Shown one piece after another: positions 18,944 to 27,568 of a stretch of DNA of 64,000 nt (positions are counted from its first letter, which is position 1; every line of letters starts with the position of its first letter). The stretch covers positions 2,666,001 through 2,730,000 of the forward strand of contig NZ_CP025979.1 in the NCBI RefSeq assembly GCF_002900365.1, written 5' to 3'. Both the position numbers and the translations under genes were made by a program. The notes under the pieces were generated by a model. The model saw nothing but the letters and a program-made list of their open reading frames with translations, searched no databases and had not been told where the DNA came from. Origin of the DNA: Escherichia marmotae. GTDB taxonomy: Bacteria > Pseudomonadota > Gammaproteobacteria > Enterobacterales > Enterobacteriaceae.

Positions 18944-19507
18944 ATGAAAAAGTTAGTAAAAGCTGCACTGGCAACGGCGATGGTTATGGGATTTTCATCT
19001 TATGCAAATGCGGTGGGCAGCAATACCGGCACAGTCAATTTTATCGGTACGATTGAAGACTCTCCGTGCTCCATTGTAGTGGGTGACGAACATCAGACCG
19101 TTAACCTCGGCCATATCGGTACAGGTTCTCTGACTGGTGGCAAATCCTCCACGGCTGTGCCGTTCAAAATCCGTATGGAACACTGCGTATTCACCACTGA
19201 AACCAAAATGTCCACGGTGTTCAGCGCAGCAGGTAACGAATCAACTGCCAACCCGGGCAACCTGGCTCTGATGGGGTCCAGCGGTGAAATGAAAGGGGCC
19301 AGCATTGTTATCGGAACCAGCAAAGGTGCAGCACTCAAACTGGGTACTGCGTCAGAAACCAAACTGCAGATGGATGGAAACACACCGGCCAAAGGCCTGC
19401 CTAACCAGGAAGTCGATTTCAGCGCATGGGTGAAAGGCGACGCAACTGGCACAATTGATATTGGCGAATTCAATAGCCAGGTTAATTTCCAGATTAGCTA
19501 CCTGTAA
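18944..19507 (+). CDS. Chaperone-usher fimbria major pilin
   Basis: 187 residues. Signal peptide of 23 residues (cut after YANA). The mature protein is a type-1-like pilin: an alternating hydrophobic N-terminal donor strand (GTVNFIGTIEDSPC), a disulfide pair (SPCSI and EHCVF), and a penultimate-Tyr C-terminus (NFQISYL). First gene of a seven-gene operon, followed by a 100-base gap before the usher, which commonly lets the major pilin be made in excess. I do not recognise a named homologue; this operon is not the yhcADEF set of K-12. It may belong to the MR/P-Stf-like group by gene order. Confidence 0.9.
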   Translation: MKKLVKAALATAMVMGFSSYANAVGSNTGTVNFIGTIEDSPCSIVVGDEHQTVNLGHIGTGSLTGGKSSTAVPFKIRMEHCVFTTETKMSTVFSAAGNESTANPGNLALMGSSGEMKGASIVIGTSKGAALKLGTASETKLQMDGNTPAKGLPNQEVDFSAWVKGDATGTIDIGEFNSQVNFQISYL

Positions 19508-19608
19508 TTTACCCGCTGTAATAAGTGCAATGCCCTGAACAAGGAATGTCAGGGCATTAATAAAAATTAAAAACACTCATTATTGTTATTATCAGGACGG
19601 TTTATCTG

Positions 19609-22236
19609 ATGCAACACCATGCCCCTTTCCGCTTACGAATATTAAGTCTGGCAATCATGATGACGCTGACCGGTCTCTCCGGGAAAAGCAATGCAGAAGA
19701 GGCTGTTGAATTTAACACCCAATTTCTTGACGTAAAGAATGGGACAAAAATTGATTTAGGAAAATTCTCCCGAAAAGGTTATGTCCTTCCGGGAAATTAC
19801 AACTTGCAGGTTGTCGTAAATAAATATCCTCTGGCCGAGGAGAATGACATTCATTGGTATCCTAAAGAGGATGACCCGAGTAACAGCTTCCCTTGTCTTT
19901 CTCCCGATATCATATCAAAGCTGGGACTAAAACCAGAATTAGTCGAAACATTACAATGGATTAAAGACGGCCAATGCCTGCAACCGGGCCAGATTGAAGG
20001 CATGGTAATACAGGCAAATTTAAGTCAGTCCCAGCTTGAGGTGACGATCCCCCAGGCCTGGCTGGAATATACCGACGCAGAATGGGATCCGCCCTCGCGC
20101 TGGGATGAAGGTATTCCCGGGTTGATATTCGATTACAACATGAATGCTCAGGTTCGCCATCAGCAGAATGATGGCGTCGATGAACATGACATCACGGCGA
20201 ATGGTACTGTTGGCGGTAACCTGGGCGCATGGCGCTTACGTGCTGACTGGCAGGCCAGTTATCTGAATACCAGCGACAGTGAAGGGCAAGATCTGCGTGA
20301 CTGGGAATGGAGCCGCTATTACGCATGGCGTGCATTACCCGGCCTTGGGGCAAAACTGACGCTCGGTGAAGACGCTCTTGCCTCGAATATCTTCGACACC
20401 TTTAACTACCTCGGTGCCAGCGTACAAACCGATGATCAAATGCTTCCGCCAAACCTGCGTGGCTATGCACCGGACATCTCTGGCGTCGCGCGTACCAATG
20501 CGAAAGTCACCGTAACGCAGCAAGGTCGCGTTATTTATGAGTCACAGGTTCCTGCTGGCCCATTCCATATTCAGGATATCAACGAAGCCGTATCCGGCGA
20601 TTTACATGTCCGCATTGAAGAGCAAAGCGGCCAGGTTCAGGAATATGACGTCAGTACCGCCTCCATTCCCTTTTTAACCCGCCAGGGCATGGTGCGTTAC
20701 AAAGGCACGGTGGGGCGTCCACAGGACTGGAACCATCACGCTGAAGGTAACGCGTTTGCCGCTGGTGAAGCATCATGGGGCTTTGCCAATAACTGGTCGC
20801 TGTACGGCGGTGCTGTGGGTGAAGAACATTATCAGGCCGTCGCCATTGGTATCGGCCGCGATATGGCGGTACTGGGAGCACTCGCCCTTGACGTCACCCA
20901 TTCACGAACTCAACTCCCGGAAGCGGGCGAATATGGACACGGTACTCTCCAGGGGAACTCCTATCGCATCAGCTACGCCAAAGATTTTGATCAGTTAAAC
21001 AGCCGCTTTACCTTTGCCGGTTATCGGTTTTCCGAAGAAAACTACATGACGATGAGCGAATATCTCGATGCGCTGCATGATGACAACGTCCGTGCAGGCC
21101 ACGATAAAGAGATGTACACCGTCAGCTATAGCCAGAATTTTAGCGACCCCGCGCTCAACGTTTACCTGACCTGGAACCGCCGGACATATTGGGACAGAGG
21201 AGACCAGAACAACTACAACCTCATGGTCTCTCACTATTTTGATATCGGTTCAATGAAGAATATGAGCCTCTCTCTGACCGCTTATCGCAGTGAATATGAC
21301 AATGAATCCGACGATGGTGTCTATGTTTCACTGATGATCCCCTGGGGCAACGATAAGTCCATCAGCTACAACGGCATGTTTAGCGACGACGACAATTCCA
21401 GCCAGGTCAGTTATTACCAGCGCCTGAACGATCGCAGCAACTATCAATTAAGTCTGGGCCAGTCCGGCAATAACACCCGGGCTGAAGGGTTCTACAGCCA
21501 TGAAGGGAGTTATGCGGACGTGGACGTCAGCGCAAACTATCAGGAAGGCGATTACACCTCTGCGGGCCTGACGATGCGTGGCGGCGCAACGTTAACCGCA
21601 AAAGGTGGGGCATTGCACCGCACGAATCTCTCTGGCGGCAGCCGTATTCTGGTCGATACCGGCGGCGTCGCTGATGTCCCCATCGGCGGCTACAACTCTC
21701 CGGTCTATTCCAATAGGTTCGGTAAGGCCGTTCTGACGGACGTCAGTGACTATTATCGCAACAAAATTCGCATTGATATCAATCAATTGCCTGAAAATGC
21801 CGAGGCAACGCAATCCACTGTGCAGGCCACTCTTACTGAAGGAGCGATTGGCTATCGCGAATTTGGCGTGATCAGCGGTGAAAAAGCGATGGCCGTTCTG
21901 CGCATGGAAAATGGCGACTATCCCCCCTTTGGCGCGGAAGTTAAAAACAGCCACCAGCAGCAAATCGGCTTGGTTGATGACGACGGGCATGTCTATCTCG
22001 CTGGCGTAAAAGCGGGTGAAAACTTACAGGTTTACTGGTCAGACGAAAAACAGTGTGACGTCTCATTGCCTGACCCGTTACCGAAAAACCTATTTAGTGG
22101 TTTGTTATTGCCGTGTCAGTTAGCCAACCCGGATAAACCGCGCCCTGCCATGGAGATAAAACCGATTATCCAGGAGCAGACACAGCGCATTACGCCGTCG
22201 GCTAAACCAGAAGCATTATCAGACAACGCCTATTAA
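19609..22236 (+). CDS. Fimbrial outer-membrane usher
   Basis: 875 residues, full length for ushers. Signal peptide of about 29 residues, then the N-terminal chaperone-binding domain starting EEAVEFNTQFLDV, a long beta-barrel with plug domain (about 230-330), and a C-terminal domain ending in the CDVSLPDPLP stretch and a conserved cysteine pair. It assembles the pilins across the outer membrane. A proline/glutamine-rich tail of about 40 residues follows the last domain. No frameshift or early stop seen. Confidence 0.93.
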   Translation: MQHHAPFRLRILSLAIMMTLTGLSGKSNAEEAVEFNTQFLDVKNGTKIDLGKFSRKGYVLPGNYNLQVVVNKYPLAEENDIHWYPKEDDPSNSFPCLSPDIISKLGLKPELVETLQWIKDGQCLQPGQIEGMVIQANLSQSQLEVTIPQAWLEYTDAEWDPPSRWDEGIPGLIFDYNMNAQVRHQQNDGVDEHDITANGTVGGNLGAWRLRADWQASYLNTSDSEGQDLRDWEWSRYYAWRALPGLGAKLTLGEDALASNIFDTFNYLGASVQTDDQMLPPNLRGYAPDISGVARTNAKVTVTQQGRVIYESQVPAGPFHIQDINEAVSGDLHVRIEEQSGQVQEYDVSTASIPFLTRQGMVRYKGTVGRPQDWNHHAEGNAFAAGEASWGFANNWSLYGGAVGEEHYQAVAIGIGRDMAVLGALALDVTHSRTQLPEAGEYGHGTLQGNSYRISYAKDFDQLNSRFTFAGYRFSEENYMTMSEYLDALHDDNVRAGHDKEMYTVSYSQNFSDPALNVYLTWNRRTYWDRGDQNNYNLMVSHYFDIGSMKNMSLSLTAYRSEYDNESDDGVYVSLMIPWGNDKSISYNGMFSDDDNSSQVSYYQRLNDRSNYQLSLGQSGNNTRAEGFYSHEGSYADVDVSANYQEGDYTSAGLTMRGGATLTAKGGALHRTNLSGGSRILVDTGGVADVPIGGYNSPVYSNRFGKAVLTDVSDYYRNKIRIDINQLPENAEATQSTVQATLTEGAIGYREFGVISGEKAMAVLRMENGDYPPFGAEVKNSHQQQIGLVDDDGHVYLAGVKAGENLQVYWSDEKQCDVSLPDPLPKNLFSGLLLPCQLANPDKPRPAMEIKPIIQEQTQRITPSAKPEALSDNAY

Positions 22237-22255
22237 TTATTCAGGAACAGGGAAC

Positions 22256-23029
22256 ATGGTAAATAACAACATTTACGCACCAGGGATGTGGAAGACGAAT
22301 ATTTCTTGTCTGAGCGCAATTCTCTTTTTTACCTCCTGCGCGCAGGCCGCCATTGCGCCAGACCGCACGCGTCTGGTCTATAAAGGCGGCGAGAAATCGA
22401 TCAGCGTGACGCTCAAAAATGACAGCCAAACCCTGCCCTATTTAGCGCAGACGTGGGTTGAAAACGAAAAAGGCGAGAAAATCACCTCGCCACTGGCTGT
22501 TCTGCCGCCCGTGCAGCGCATTGAGGCGAAAACGGAAGGGCAGGTCAAAGTGCAGGGGATGCCTGACATTAGCACCTTAGCGCAGGATAAAGAGACGCTG
22601 TTTTACTTTAATGTGCGAGAAATTCCGCCGAAAAGCGATAAACCCAATTCGCTGCAAATTGCGCTGCAAACGCGTATCAAACTGTTCTATCGCCCCGCCG
22701 CGCTAGCCAAAAAGGTCGATCCTGAGCATCCCTGGCAACATCAGGTCACTCTGAGTCGCCAGGGAGATCATTACCTGGTCAAAAACCCAACCAGTTATTA
22801 CGTCATTATCAGCTCCGCCAGCACACAGAAAGGCGGTCAGCCCATCACAGGCTTTGAACCGCTGGTGATGCCTCCCGCAACCAGTCAGGAGATGAAAGGC
22901 CGCGCATCCGATCTGGGAAGTGCGCCGGTACTGACGTATGTCAACGACTACGGCGGACGACTGCCTCTCTATTTCCAGTGCAGCGGCGCAGAGTGCCATG
23001 TCGATGACGCCAGAAGCAGTAAAGGATAA
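22256..23029 (+). CDS. Periplasmic fimbrial chaperone
   Basis: 257 residues. Signal peptide (hydrophobic to SCAQA, about residue 32), then a PapD-like two-domain immunoglobulin fold: DRTRLVYKGGEKSISVTLKN (with the subunit-anchoring Arg), the G1-strand region with alternating hydrophobics ending FYFNVREIPPKS, and the second anchoring Lys region IALQTRIKLFYRP. It caps pilins in the periplasm before delivery to the usher. Lies 19 bases after the usher gene. Confidence 0.93.
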   Translation: MVNNNIYAPGMWKTNISCLSAILFFTSCAQAAIAPDRTRLVYKGGEKSISVTLKNDSQTLPYLAQTWVENEKGEKITSPLAVLPPVQRIEAKTEGQVKVQGMPDISTLAQDKETLFYFNVREIPPKSDKPNSLQIALQTRIKLFYRPAALAKKVDPEHPWQHQVTLSRQGDHYLVKNPTSYYVIISSASTQKGGQPITGFEPLVMPPATSQEMKGRASDLGSAPVLTYVNDYGGRLPLYFQCSGAECHVDDARSSKG

Positions 23030-23041
23030 TTCGGAGGCTTA

Positions 23042-23548
23042 ATGAGAAGGCGAAACAGTGCCCCACTTTCACTGTCATTGAGCGCTCTGATGCTACTGAG
23101 TGCATCGGTATGTGCAGGGAATAAAAGCGTAAAAATGACGTTACGTATCGCCGTCGACGCACCGCCACCTTGTACCGTCACCGGCGGAACGGTGAACTTT
23201 AACGATGTGCTCACCACCAAAATCGACGGCACAAACTATACCCAAACGGTGGGTTACAGCCTGAATTGTGATAAGCGAATTGTGGATGCACTGAAAATGC
23301 AGTTGCAGGGTACGGTTGTCACCATCAACGGCGAGTCGGTACTGAAAACGAATGTGGATGGGCTGGGAATACGGGTCCGTACGGTGAATGAACATACCCT
23401 CCTCGAGCCAGGGAGCACATCCTGGTTCCATTTTAATTTTTCAGGCAGCGGCCCGGCGCTGGAAGCAACGCCAGTAAAAAATTCAGCGACAACGCTCAGT
23501 TCAGGCGACTTTACCGCAGGGGCGACACTGGTGGTGGATTATCAATGA
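23042..23548 (+). CDS. Minor fimbrial subunit (first of two related genes)
   Basis: 168 residues with a signal peptide of about 25 residues (cut near VCAG). Pilin fold with Cys pair (PPCTV and LNCDK) and a C-terminus GATLVVDYQ. The core VNFNDVLTTKIDGTNYTQTV closely parallels the next gene (VNFRDVIITRIDGNNYRQPL), so the two arose by duplication. Likely an adaptor near the fibre tip. The stop overlaps the next start (ATGA). Confidence 0.88.
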   Translation: MRRRNSAPLSLSLSALMLLSASVCAGNKSVKMTLRIAVDAPPPCTVTGGTVNFNDVLTTKIDGTNYTQTVGYSLNCDKRIVDALKMQLQGTVVTINGESVLKTNVDGLGIRVRTVNEHTLLEPGSTSWFHFNFSGSGPALEATPVKNSATTLSSGDFTAGATLVVDYQ

Positions 23549-24018
23549 AAACAATCGGATGCGCGATACTTTTAGCCGCATGCAGCCTGTGTCATGCCGA
23601 TAATCTGACCTTTATTGGCCACCTGGTGACGCCGCCTGTTTGCACCATCAGCAACAACGCCAGAATAGACGTCAATTTCCGTGATGTGATCATCACGCGA
23701 ATCGATGGCAACAATTACAGGCAGCCGCTGGAGTACAAAATTACCTGCGACTCAAGCGTCCGCGATAATTCGATGGCAATGACCCTGACGCTAACAGGAG
23801 ATGTCGTGGACTTTGACGACGCCGCCATCAAAACCAATACCGACGGATTAGGGATCAAAATCTGGGAAAACAGTAAGCCCTTTAAGCCCGGCAGCACCAT
23901 TACTGTCGATGAGGCAAATTTGCCCGTTCTGGAAGCCGCACCCGTAAAAAGCGTCAGCGCAAACCTCAGCGAACAGAATTTCGAGGCTTGGGCGACGCTA
24001 CGCGTGGATTACCAATAA
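23545..24018 (+). CDS. Minor fimbrial subunit (second of two related genes)
   Basis: 157 residues, signal peptide of about 18 residues (cut after CHA). Same pilin layout as its upstream paralogue: Cys pair (PVCTI and ITCDS), TDGLGIKIW in the middle, and C-terminus WATLRVDYQ. Start overlaps the preceding stop, showing coupled translation. Probably another adaptor subunit. Confidence 0.88.
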   Translation: MKTIGCAILLAACSLCHADNLTFIGHLVTPPVCTISNNARIDVNFRDVIITRIDGNNYRQPLEYKITCDSSVRDNSMAMTLTLTGDVVDFDDAAIKTNTDGLGIKIWENSKPFKPGSTITVDEANLPVLEAAPVKSVSANLSEQNFEAWATLRVDYQ

Positions 24019-24032
24019 CAGCAGGGAGCAAA

Positions 24033-24551
24033 ATGATGAAACGAATAGTATCGATGCTGTCGCTGTGCGGGATGTTAGCGGCGTCGGCTCATGCGGCGAA
24101 CAACGTCCACTTCACGGGTAACCTGCTGGCGGGTTCCTGTTCGCCGGTCATTGTCGGAACCGCGATGGAAGAAATCATCTTTCCGCCTGCGGATGCGGCA
24201 GATTTACAGGCCAGCGGGCAGTCGGCGCGCGTGCCGGTGACGCTGAAACTGGCGAACTGTGAAAGTTCGCTACAAAACGTCAAGGTGACATTTTCCGGCA
24301 CTGAAGACCCACTGTTGGCGGCGGGTTTCCTCGCGCTCACCCCGGGCTCACGCGCCAGCGGGGTCGGTATTGGGATTGAAACAAGTAACGGAACCGCCGT
24401 ACCGGTTAATAGCACTGCGGGGGTGACATTCCCGCTTACCGCCCCGAATACCACGCTTAATTTCAATGCCTGGCTTCAGGTTGAACCCGGCGTCACGATT
24501 GTACCAGGCGAGTTCTCCGCCAGTATGACCGCCACTTTTGAGTATTTCTGA
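24033..24551 (+). CDS. Minor fimbrial subunit
   Basis: 172 residues from the Met at 24033 (GCAGGGAGC ribosome site; a longer in-frame start at 23988 lies inside the previous gene). Signal peptide cut after AHA (about residue 22). Pilin fold with NNVHFTGNLLAGSC at the N-terminus, second Cys in LANCESS, and C-terminus SASMTATFEYF with a penultimate Tyr. Position fits a PapF/MrpG-like initiator or adaptor; this is inference from order. Confidence 0.87.
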   Translation: MMKRIVSMLSLCGMLAASAHAANNVHFTGNLLAGSCSPVIVGTAMEEIIFPPADAADLQASGQSARVPVTLKLANCESSLQNVKVTFSGTEDPLLAAGFLALTPGSRASGVGIGIETSNGTAVPVNSTAGVTFPLTAPNTTLNFNAWLQVEPGVTIVPGEFSASMTATFEYF

Positions 24552-24552
24552 T

Positions 24553-25419
24553 ATGAAAAAAATATCTTCGTTTTTACTCTTTTTGTTATTAGCGATAGGA
24601 TTTGCTAACAGCAGCATGGCCAAACCTAATCTCAAAGTCTCCTTCAACAGCCAGACGTTATATTATGGCATGGACGACGGCAGTCGCATCGGTCTGGTAC
24701 TCCATATGACCATCCTGACACCAAATGGTCTGTTTACCGGTGAACTGAGACAATCCTCACTTGTGGCAGGTATCCCCTATCACCTGACCACCTGGAACCT
24801 CACCAGCGGGCCGGGCCCTCTTCCGCCGAATCCTACGATTACCATAACTGATTATGATAATACCAACGTCGATAAAGATCTTTGCGGCCCAATGCCGGAT
24901 GGGTGGAATTGCGCCTGGTATAAAATTAACGTTGATACGGGTACAGACTCCTACGGCTGCCCATGGATAGCGAATATCTGGGCAACATCAGCAGGCATAC
25001 ACGGTATCTATAACGGCCCAGTCTCCCATGGTTCCATCTGCCCCACCGTTCCTGTGGCGTCATTTGATATTTCCTGGAGTAAAGATCGCGTCCAGAATGA
25101 CATGTTACTCAAAATCGCTTCAACGGGGGGCGTCGTTCATGCCAACCTGCCGACCTATCTGATGGAAAGCGGCAAATTGTGTGATGGTAACCTGAATGAT
25201 GCGCGTGGCAGCTACTGTCGTTATGTCAGTGAGATGACCAAATTAACGAGCCAGGGATGCACAAATGTCGAGGGTGGCAACAGTAACGTCACGGCGGTCG
25301 TCGCTGACAGTTCGCCTTACGACCAGACGCTAAGTAATATTGCGGTTGAAGTAAATACGGCGGGTACGGGGCAATTTACGACCGAGTGTTATTTTCAGTA
25401 TCTGATGGAAGAGTTGTAG
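24553..25419 (+). CDS. Candidate fimbrial tip adhesin
   Basis: 288 residues from the Met at 24553, with a signal peptide (MKKISSFLLFLLLAIGFANSSMA, 23 residues). Larger than the other subunits and rich in Cys and Trp in its first two thirds (DLCGPMPDGWNCAWYK, SYGCPWIANIWA), then a C-terminal part ending TGQFTTECYFQYLMEEL. This two-part make-up and the last position in the operon are typical for tip adhesins. The receptor cannot be read from the sequence, and I do not recognise a named family with certainty. Confidence 0.75.
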   Translation: MKKISSFLLFLLLAIGFANSSMAKPNLKVSFNSQTLYYGMDDGSRIGLVLHMTILTPNGLFTGELRQSSLVAGIPYHLTTWNLTSGPGPLPPNPTITITDYDNTNVDKDLCGPMPDGWNCAWYKINVDTGTDSYGCPWIANIWATSAGIHGIYNGPVSHGSICPTVPVASFDISWSKDRVQNDMLLKIASTGGVVHANLPTYLMESGKLCDGNLNDARGSYCRYVSEMTKLTSQGCTNVEGGNSNVTAVVADSSPYDQTLSNIAVEVNTAGTGQFTTECYFQYLMEEL

Positions 25420-25471
25420 GTCGGGAATGTCGGGGTGTGATCGCGCTCCGCCCAAACCTGAGAAAGTAATA

Positions 25472-25490
25472 AGCCCGGTTCAGCCGGGCT
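25472..25490. terminator. Hairpin between the fimbrial operon and nanQ
   Basis: AGCCCGG-TTCAG-CCGGGCT, a perfect 7-bp stem between the two convergent transcription units. T tracts on either side are poor, so it may be a weak bidirectional terminator. Confidence 0.5.
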
Positions 25491-25502
25491 AAAAGTATAG
25501 CG

Positions 25503-25964
25503 CTAAAGAATGTGGCGATTCACCTTCACCACCACCTTCTTAATCTCAGCAACGGACTCAACAATACACCCGGGCTTATGCGGTTCTCCCGGCATAAACA
25601 CGGCGAACATCCCCGGTTTCATGATAATGGTTTGTTCATTCTCAATGGCGTTACAAAGCTGATAATCCTCTTCCACATGCAGCTCTTCGCACGCACGGGC
25701 GGAATCCGCGACACCGAAGTTAATCCGTTCTTCGCCACTCAGTAAAAGCTGAATATCAACATATTGCGTATGTAGTTCCGCTTTTTTACTCTCTGCGGGC
25801 TGAGTAGAAAATGTCATCACATTCATAAAGATATCATCGCCGCGCAGTTCATAACGACCTGGCGATTTCTCTTGTGGGCAGGCGGTTAACGCCAGCGTTA
25901 ACGCATCCATCAATACCGGATGCAAACCGGCAGATGGTAATGACTGTACTTCACCCATCATCAT
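25503..25964 (-). CDS. nanQ: N-acetylneuraminate anomerase NanQ (YhcH)
   Basis: 153 residues, YhcH/DUF386 beta-sandwich family. Histidines that can bind a metal are seen in ELHTQYVDIQ and GEPHKPG. The enzyme speeds interconversion of sialic acid anomers, supplying the form used by the lyase. Last gene of the nanATEKQ operon; its start overlaps the nanK stop (ATGA at 25961-25964). Confidence 0.95.
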   Translation of the reverse strand: MMMGEVQSLPSAGLHPVLMDALTLALTACPQEKSPGRYELRGDDIFMNVMTFSTQPAESKKAELHTQYVDIQLLLSGEERINFGVADSARACEELHVEEDYQLCNAIENEQTIIMKPGMFAVFMPGEPHKPGCIVESVAEIKKVVVKVNRHIL

Positions 25965-26836
25965 AATTTTTCTCCCTGGGCCAACAACGCAGCCCCAAGT
26001 AAGCCTGCATCGTGGCGGTAGTGCGCCGCCAGTAACTCAACATGAAATGCCGCTGGCTCCTGCGCCAGATACGTTTCCACCAGCGCCAGATACCCTTCTG
26101 CCAACCCGACGCTGCCACCGACCACCACGCACTGGCAATCGGTCGTAGCTTTAACATCGGCAATCAGTCTTGCCAGCGCATGTGCGGAGCGGTGAATCAG
26201 TTGCTGTGCATGTTCGTCGCCCTGACCGGCGCGCGTAAAAATGGTTTTCGCATTCGCCCCCGCCAGCTCACCCTGCGCCGCAGCCGCAATGCCACGACCG
26301 GAAGCAATCGCTTCCACACAGCCGACACGTCCACAACCGCAGACTGGACCATGAGGATCAGCCAGCGTATGTCCAATATGCCCCGCCAGGCCGCCTGAGC
26401 CAGTAAGCAGTTTGCCGTCGCTGACTACCCCACCGCCAACACCAGTGGAAACAGTGATAAACACCATGTCGGTAATATCCCTCTCCTGCGCCTGATACTC
26501 TGCCCACGCTGCGGCCTGTGCGTCGTTAATGGCAATCGTCGGCAAGTCGGTAAGCTGTTCCAGCGTTTTGACTAGCGGAAAGTGCAGCAATCCGCCGAGA
26601 TTATGTGGATTTAGCGCCAGCAGGCTGCCGTTGCGGATTATCCCGGTTGAAGCGATGGCCACCTGCTGCGCATGAGCTTGCAACGGTGCGACTAATGTGG
26701 CTAAGGCTTCACGCAATGCTTCCGGTGTCTGGCTGGCAGGCGTGGGGAGTTCACGGCGATCGCGGATCTGCCTGTCAGCACCAATCAGCGCGGCAGCAAG
26801 TTTAGTACCGCCGATATCAATCGCCAGTATGGTCAT
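25961..26836 (-). CDS. nanK: N-acetylmannosamine kinase
   Basis: 291 residues from the Met at 26836, which overlaps the nanE stop as ATGA; the longer in-frame start upstream would run well into nanE. ROK family: phosphate-binding DIGGTK at residues 6-11 and the zinc motif with CGCGRVGCVE. It phosphorylates ManNAc from the NanA reaction to ManNAc-6-phosphate. Confidence 0.97.
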   Translation of the reverse strand: MTILAIDIGGTKLAAALIGADRQIRDRRELPTPASQTPEALREALATLVAPLQAHAQQVAIASTGIIRNGSLLALNPHNLGGLLHFPLVKTLEQLTDLPTIAINDAQAAAWAEYQAQERDITDMVFITVSTGVGGGVVSDGKLLTGSGGLAGHIGHTLADPHGPVCGCGRVGCVEAIASGRGIAAAAQGELAGANAKTIFTRAGQGDEHAQQLIHRSAHALARLIADVKATTDCQCVVVGGSVGLAEGYLALVETYLAQEPAAFHVELLAAHYRHDAGLLGAALLAQGEKL

Positions 26837-27522
26837 AGCACCGCCTTTTTCATCGCTGTGTTGTACCACTGGCAAATGTGCTCAAGACGCGTAATGGCTG
26901 AACCGACTGTCACCGCCCATGCGCCATGACGCATGGCATCTGCCGCCTGCGCTGGCGTGTTGTATCGCCCTTCGGCAATCACCCGACATCCGGCATCGCT
27001 CAACGTTTTCACCAGCGCCAGATCAGGCTCTTCCGGGGTTTCAGGCGTGGTATAGCCAGAAAGCGTCGTGCCAATAATCTCAGCACCCAGTTTTTGGCAA
27101 GCCAGGCCGTCTTCCGGCGTTGAGCAGTCGGTCATCGCCAGCAATCCGTGATGGTGAATACGTGCCAACAGTGTTTCAACAGGCACCGGACGCGGGCGAT
27201 CGGTGCCATCAATCGCGATAATGTCCGCGCCCGCCTGTGCCAGCGCATCAACATCTTCAATGTAGGCGGTAATACGTACCGGCGAATCCTCCAGATCGCG
27301 TTTCACAATCCCGATAATCGGCACGCTCACTACCGCACGAGTGGCTTTCAGGTTTGCCACTCCTTCTATACGAATAGCAACCGCACCGGCCTGCTCTGCC
27401 GCTAATGCCATAGCTGCGATGATTTCGGGTTTATCGAGCGGGCTGTCAGGAACCGGCTGGCAGGAGACAATCAGGCCACCATTAGCGGCGATTTTTTGAT
27501 CCAGTTGTGCAAGTAACGACAT
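26833..27522 (-). CDS. nanE: N-acetylmannosamine-6-phosphate 2-epimerase
   Basis: 229 residues, TIM-barrel NanE family with the substrate phosphate-binding C-terminal stretch GAWAVTVGSAITRLE and the catalytic Lys/Glu region around IGIVKRDLEDSPVRIT. Converts ManNAc-6-P to GlcNAc-6-P, which enters the nag pathway. Coupled to nanK by overlap. Confidence 0.96.
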   Translation of the reverse strand: MSLLAQLDQKIAANGGLIVSCQPVPDSPLDKPEIIAAMALAAEQAGAVAIRIEGVANLKATRAVVSVPIIGIVKRDLEDSPVRITAYIEDVDALAQAGADIIAIDGTDRPRPVPVETLLARIHHHGLLAMTDCSTPEDGLACQKLGAEIIGTTLSGYTTPETPEEPDLALVKTLSDAGCRVIAEGRYNTPAQAADAMRHGAWAVTVGSAITRLEHICQWYNTAMKKAVL

Positions 27523-27540
27523 ACTTCTTCCCTTCGCGAA

Positions 27541-27563
27541 AGGCCCGGTTCAGAACCGGGCTA
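27541..27563. repeat. Hairpin in the nanT-nanE gap
   Basis: GCCCGGTTC-AGAACCGGGCT folds into a tight stem in the 46-base gap between nanT and nanE. It resembles an mRNA-stabilising or attenuating hairpin within the operon; there is no T tract to make it a firm terminator. Confidence 0.5.
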
Positions 27564-27568
27564 CAGGA

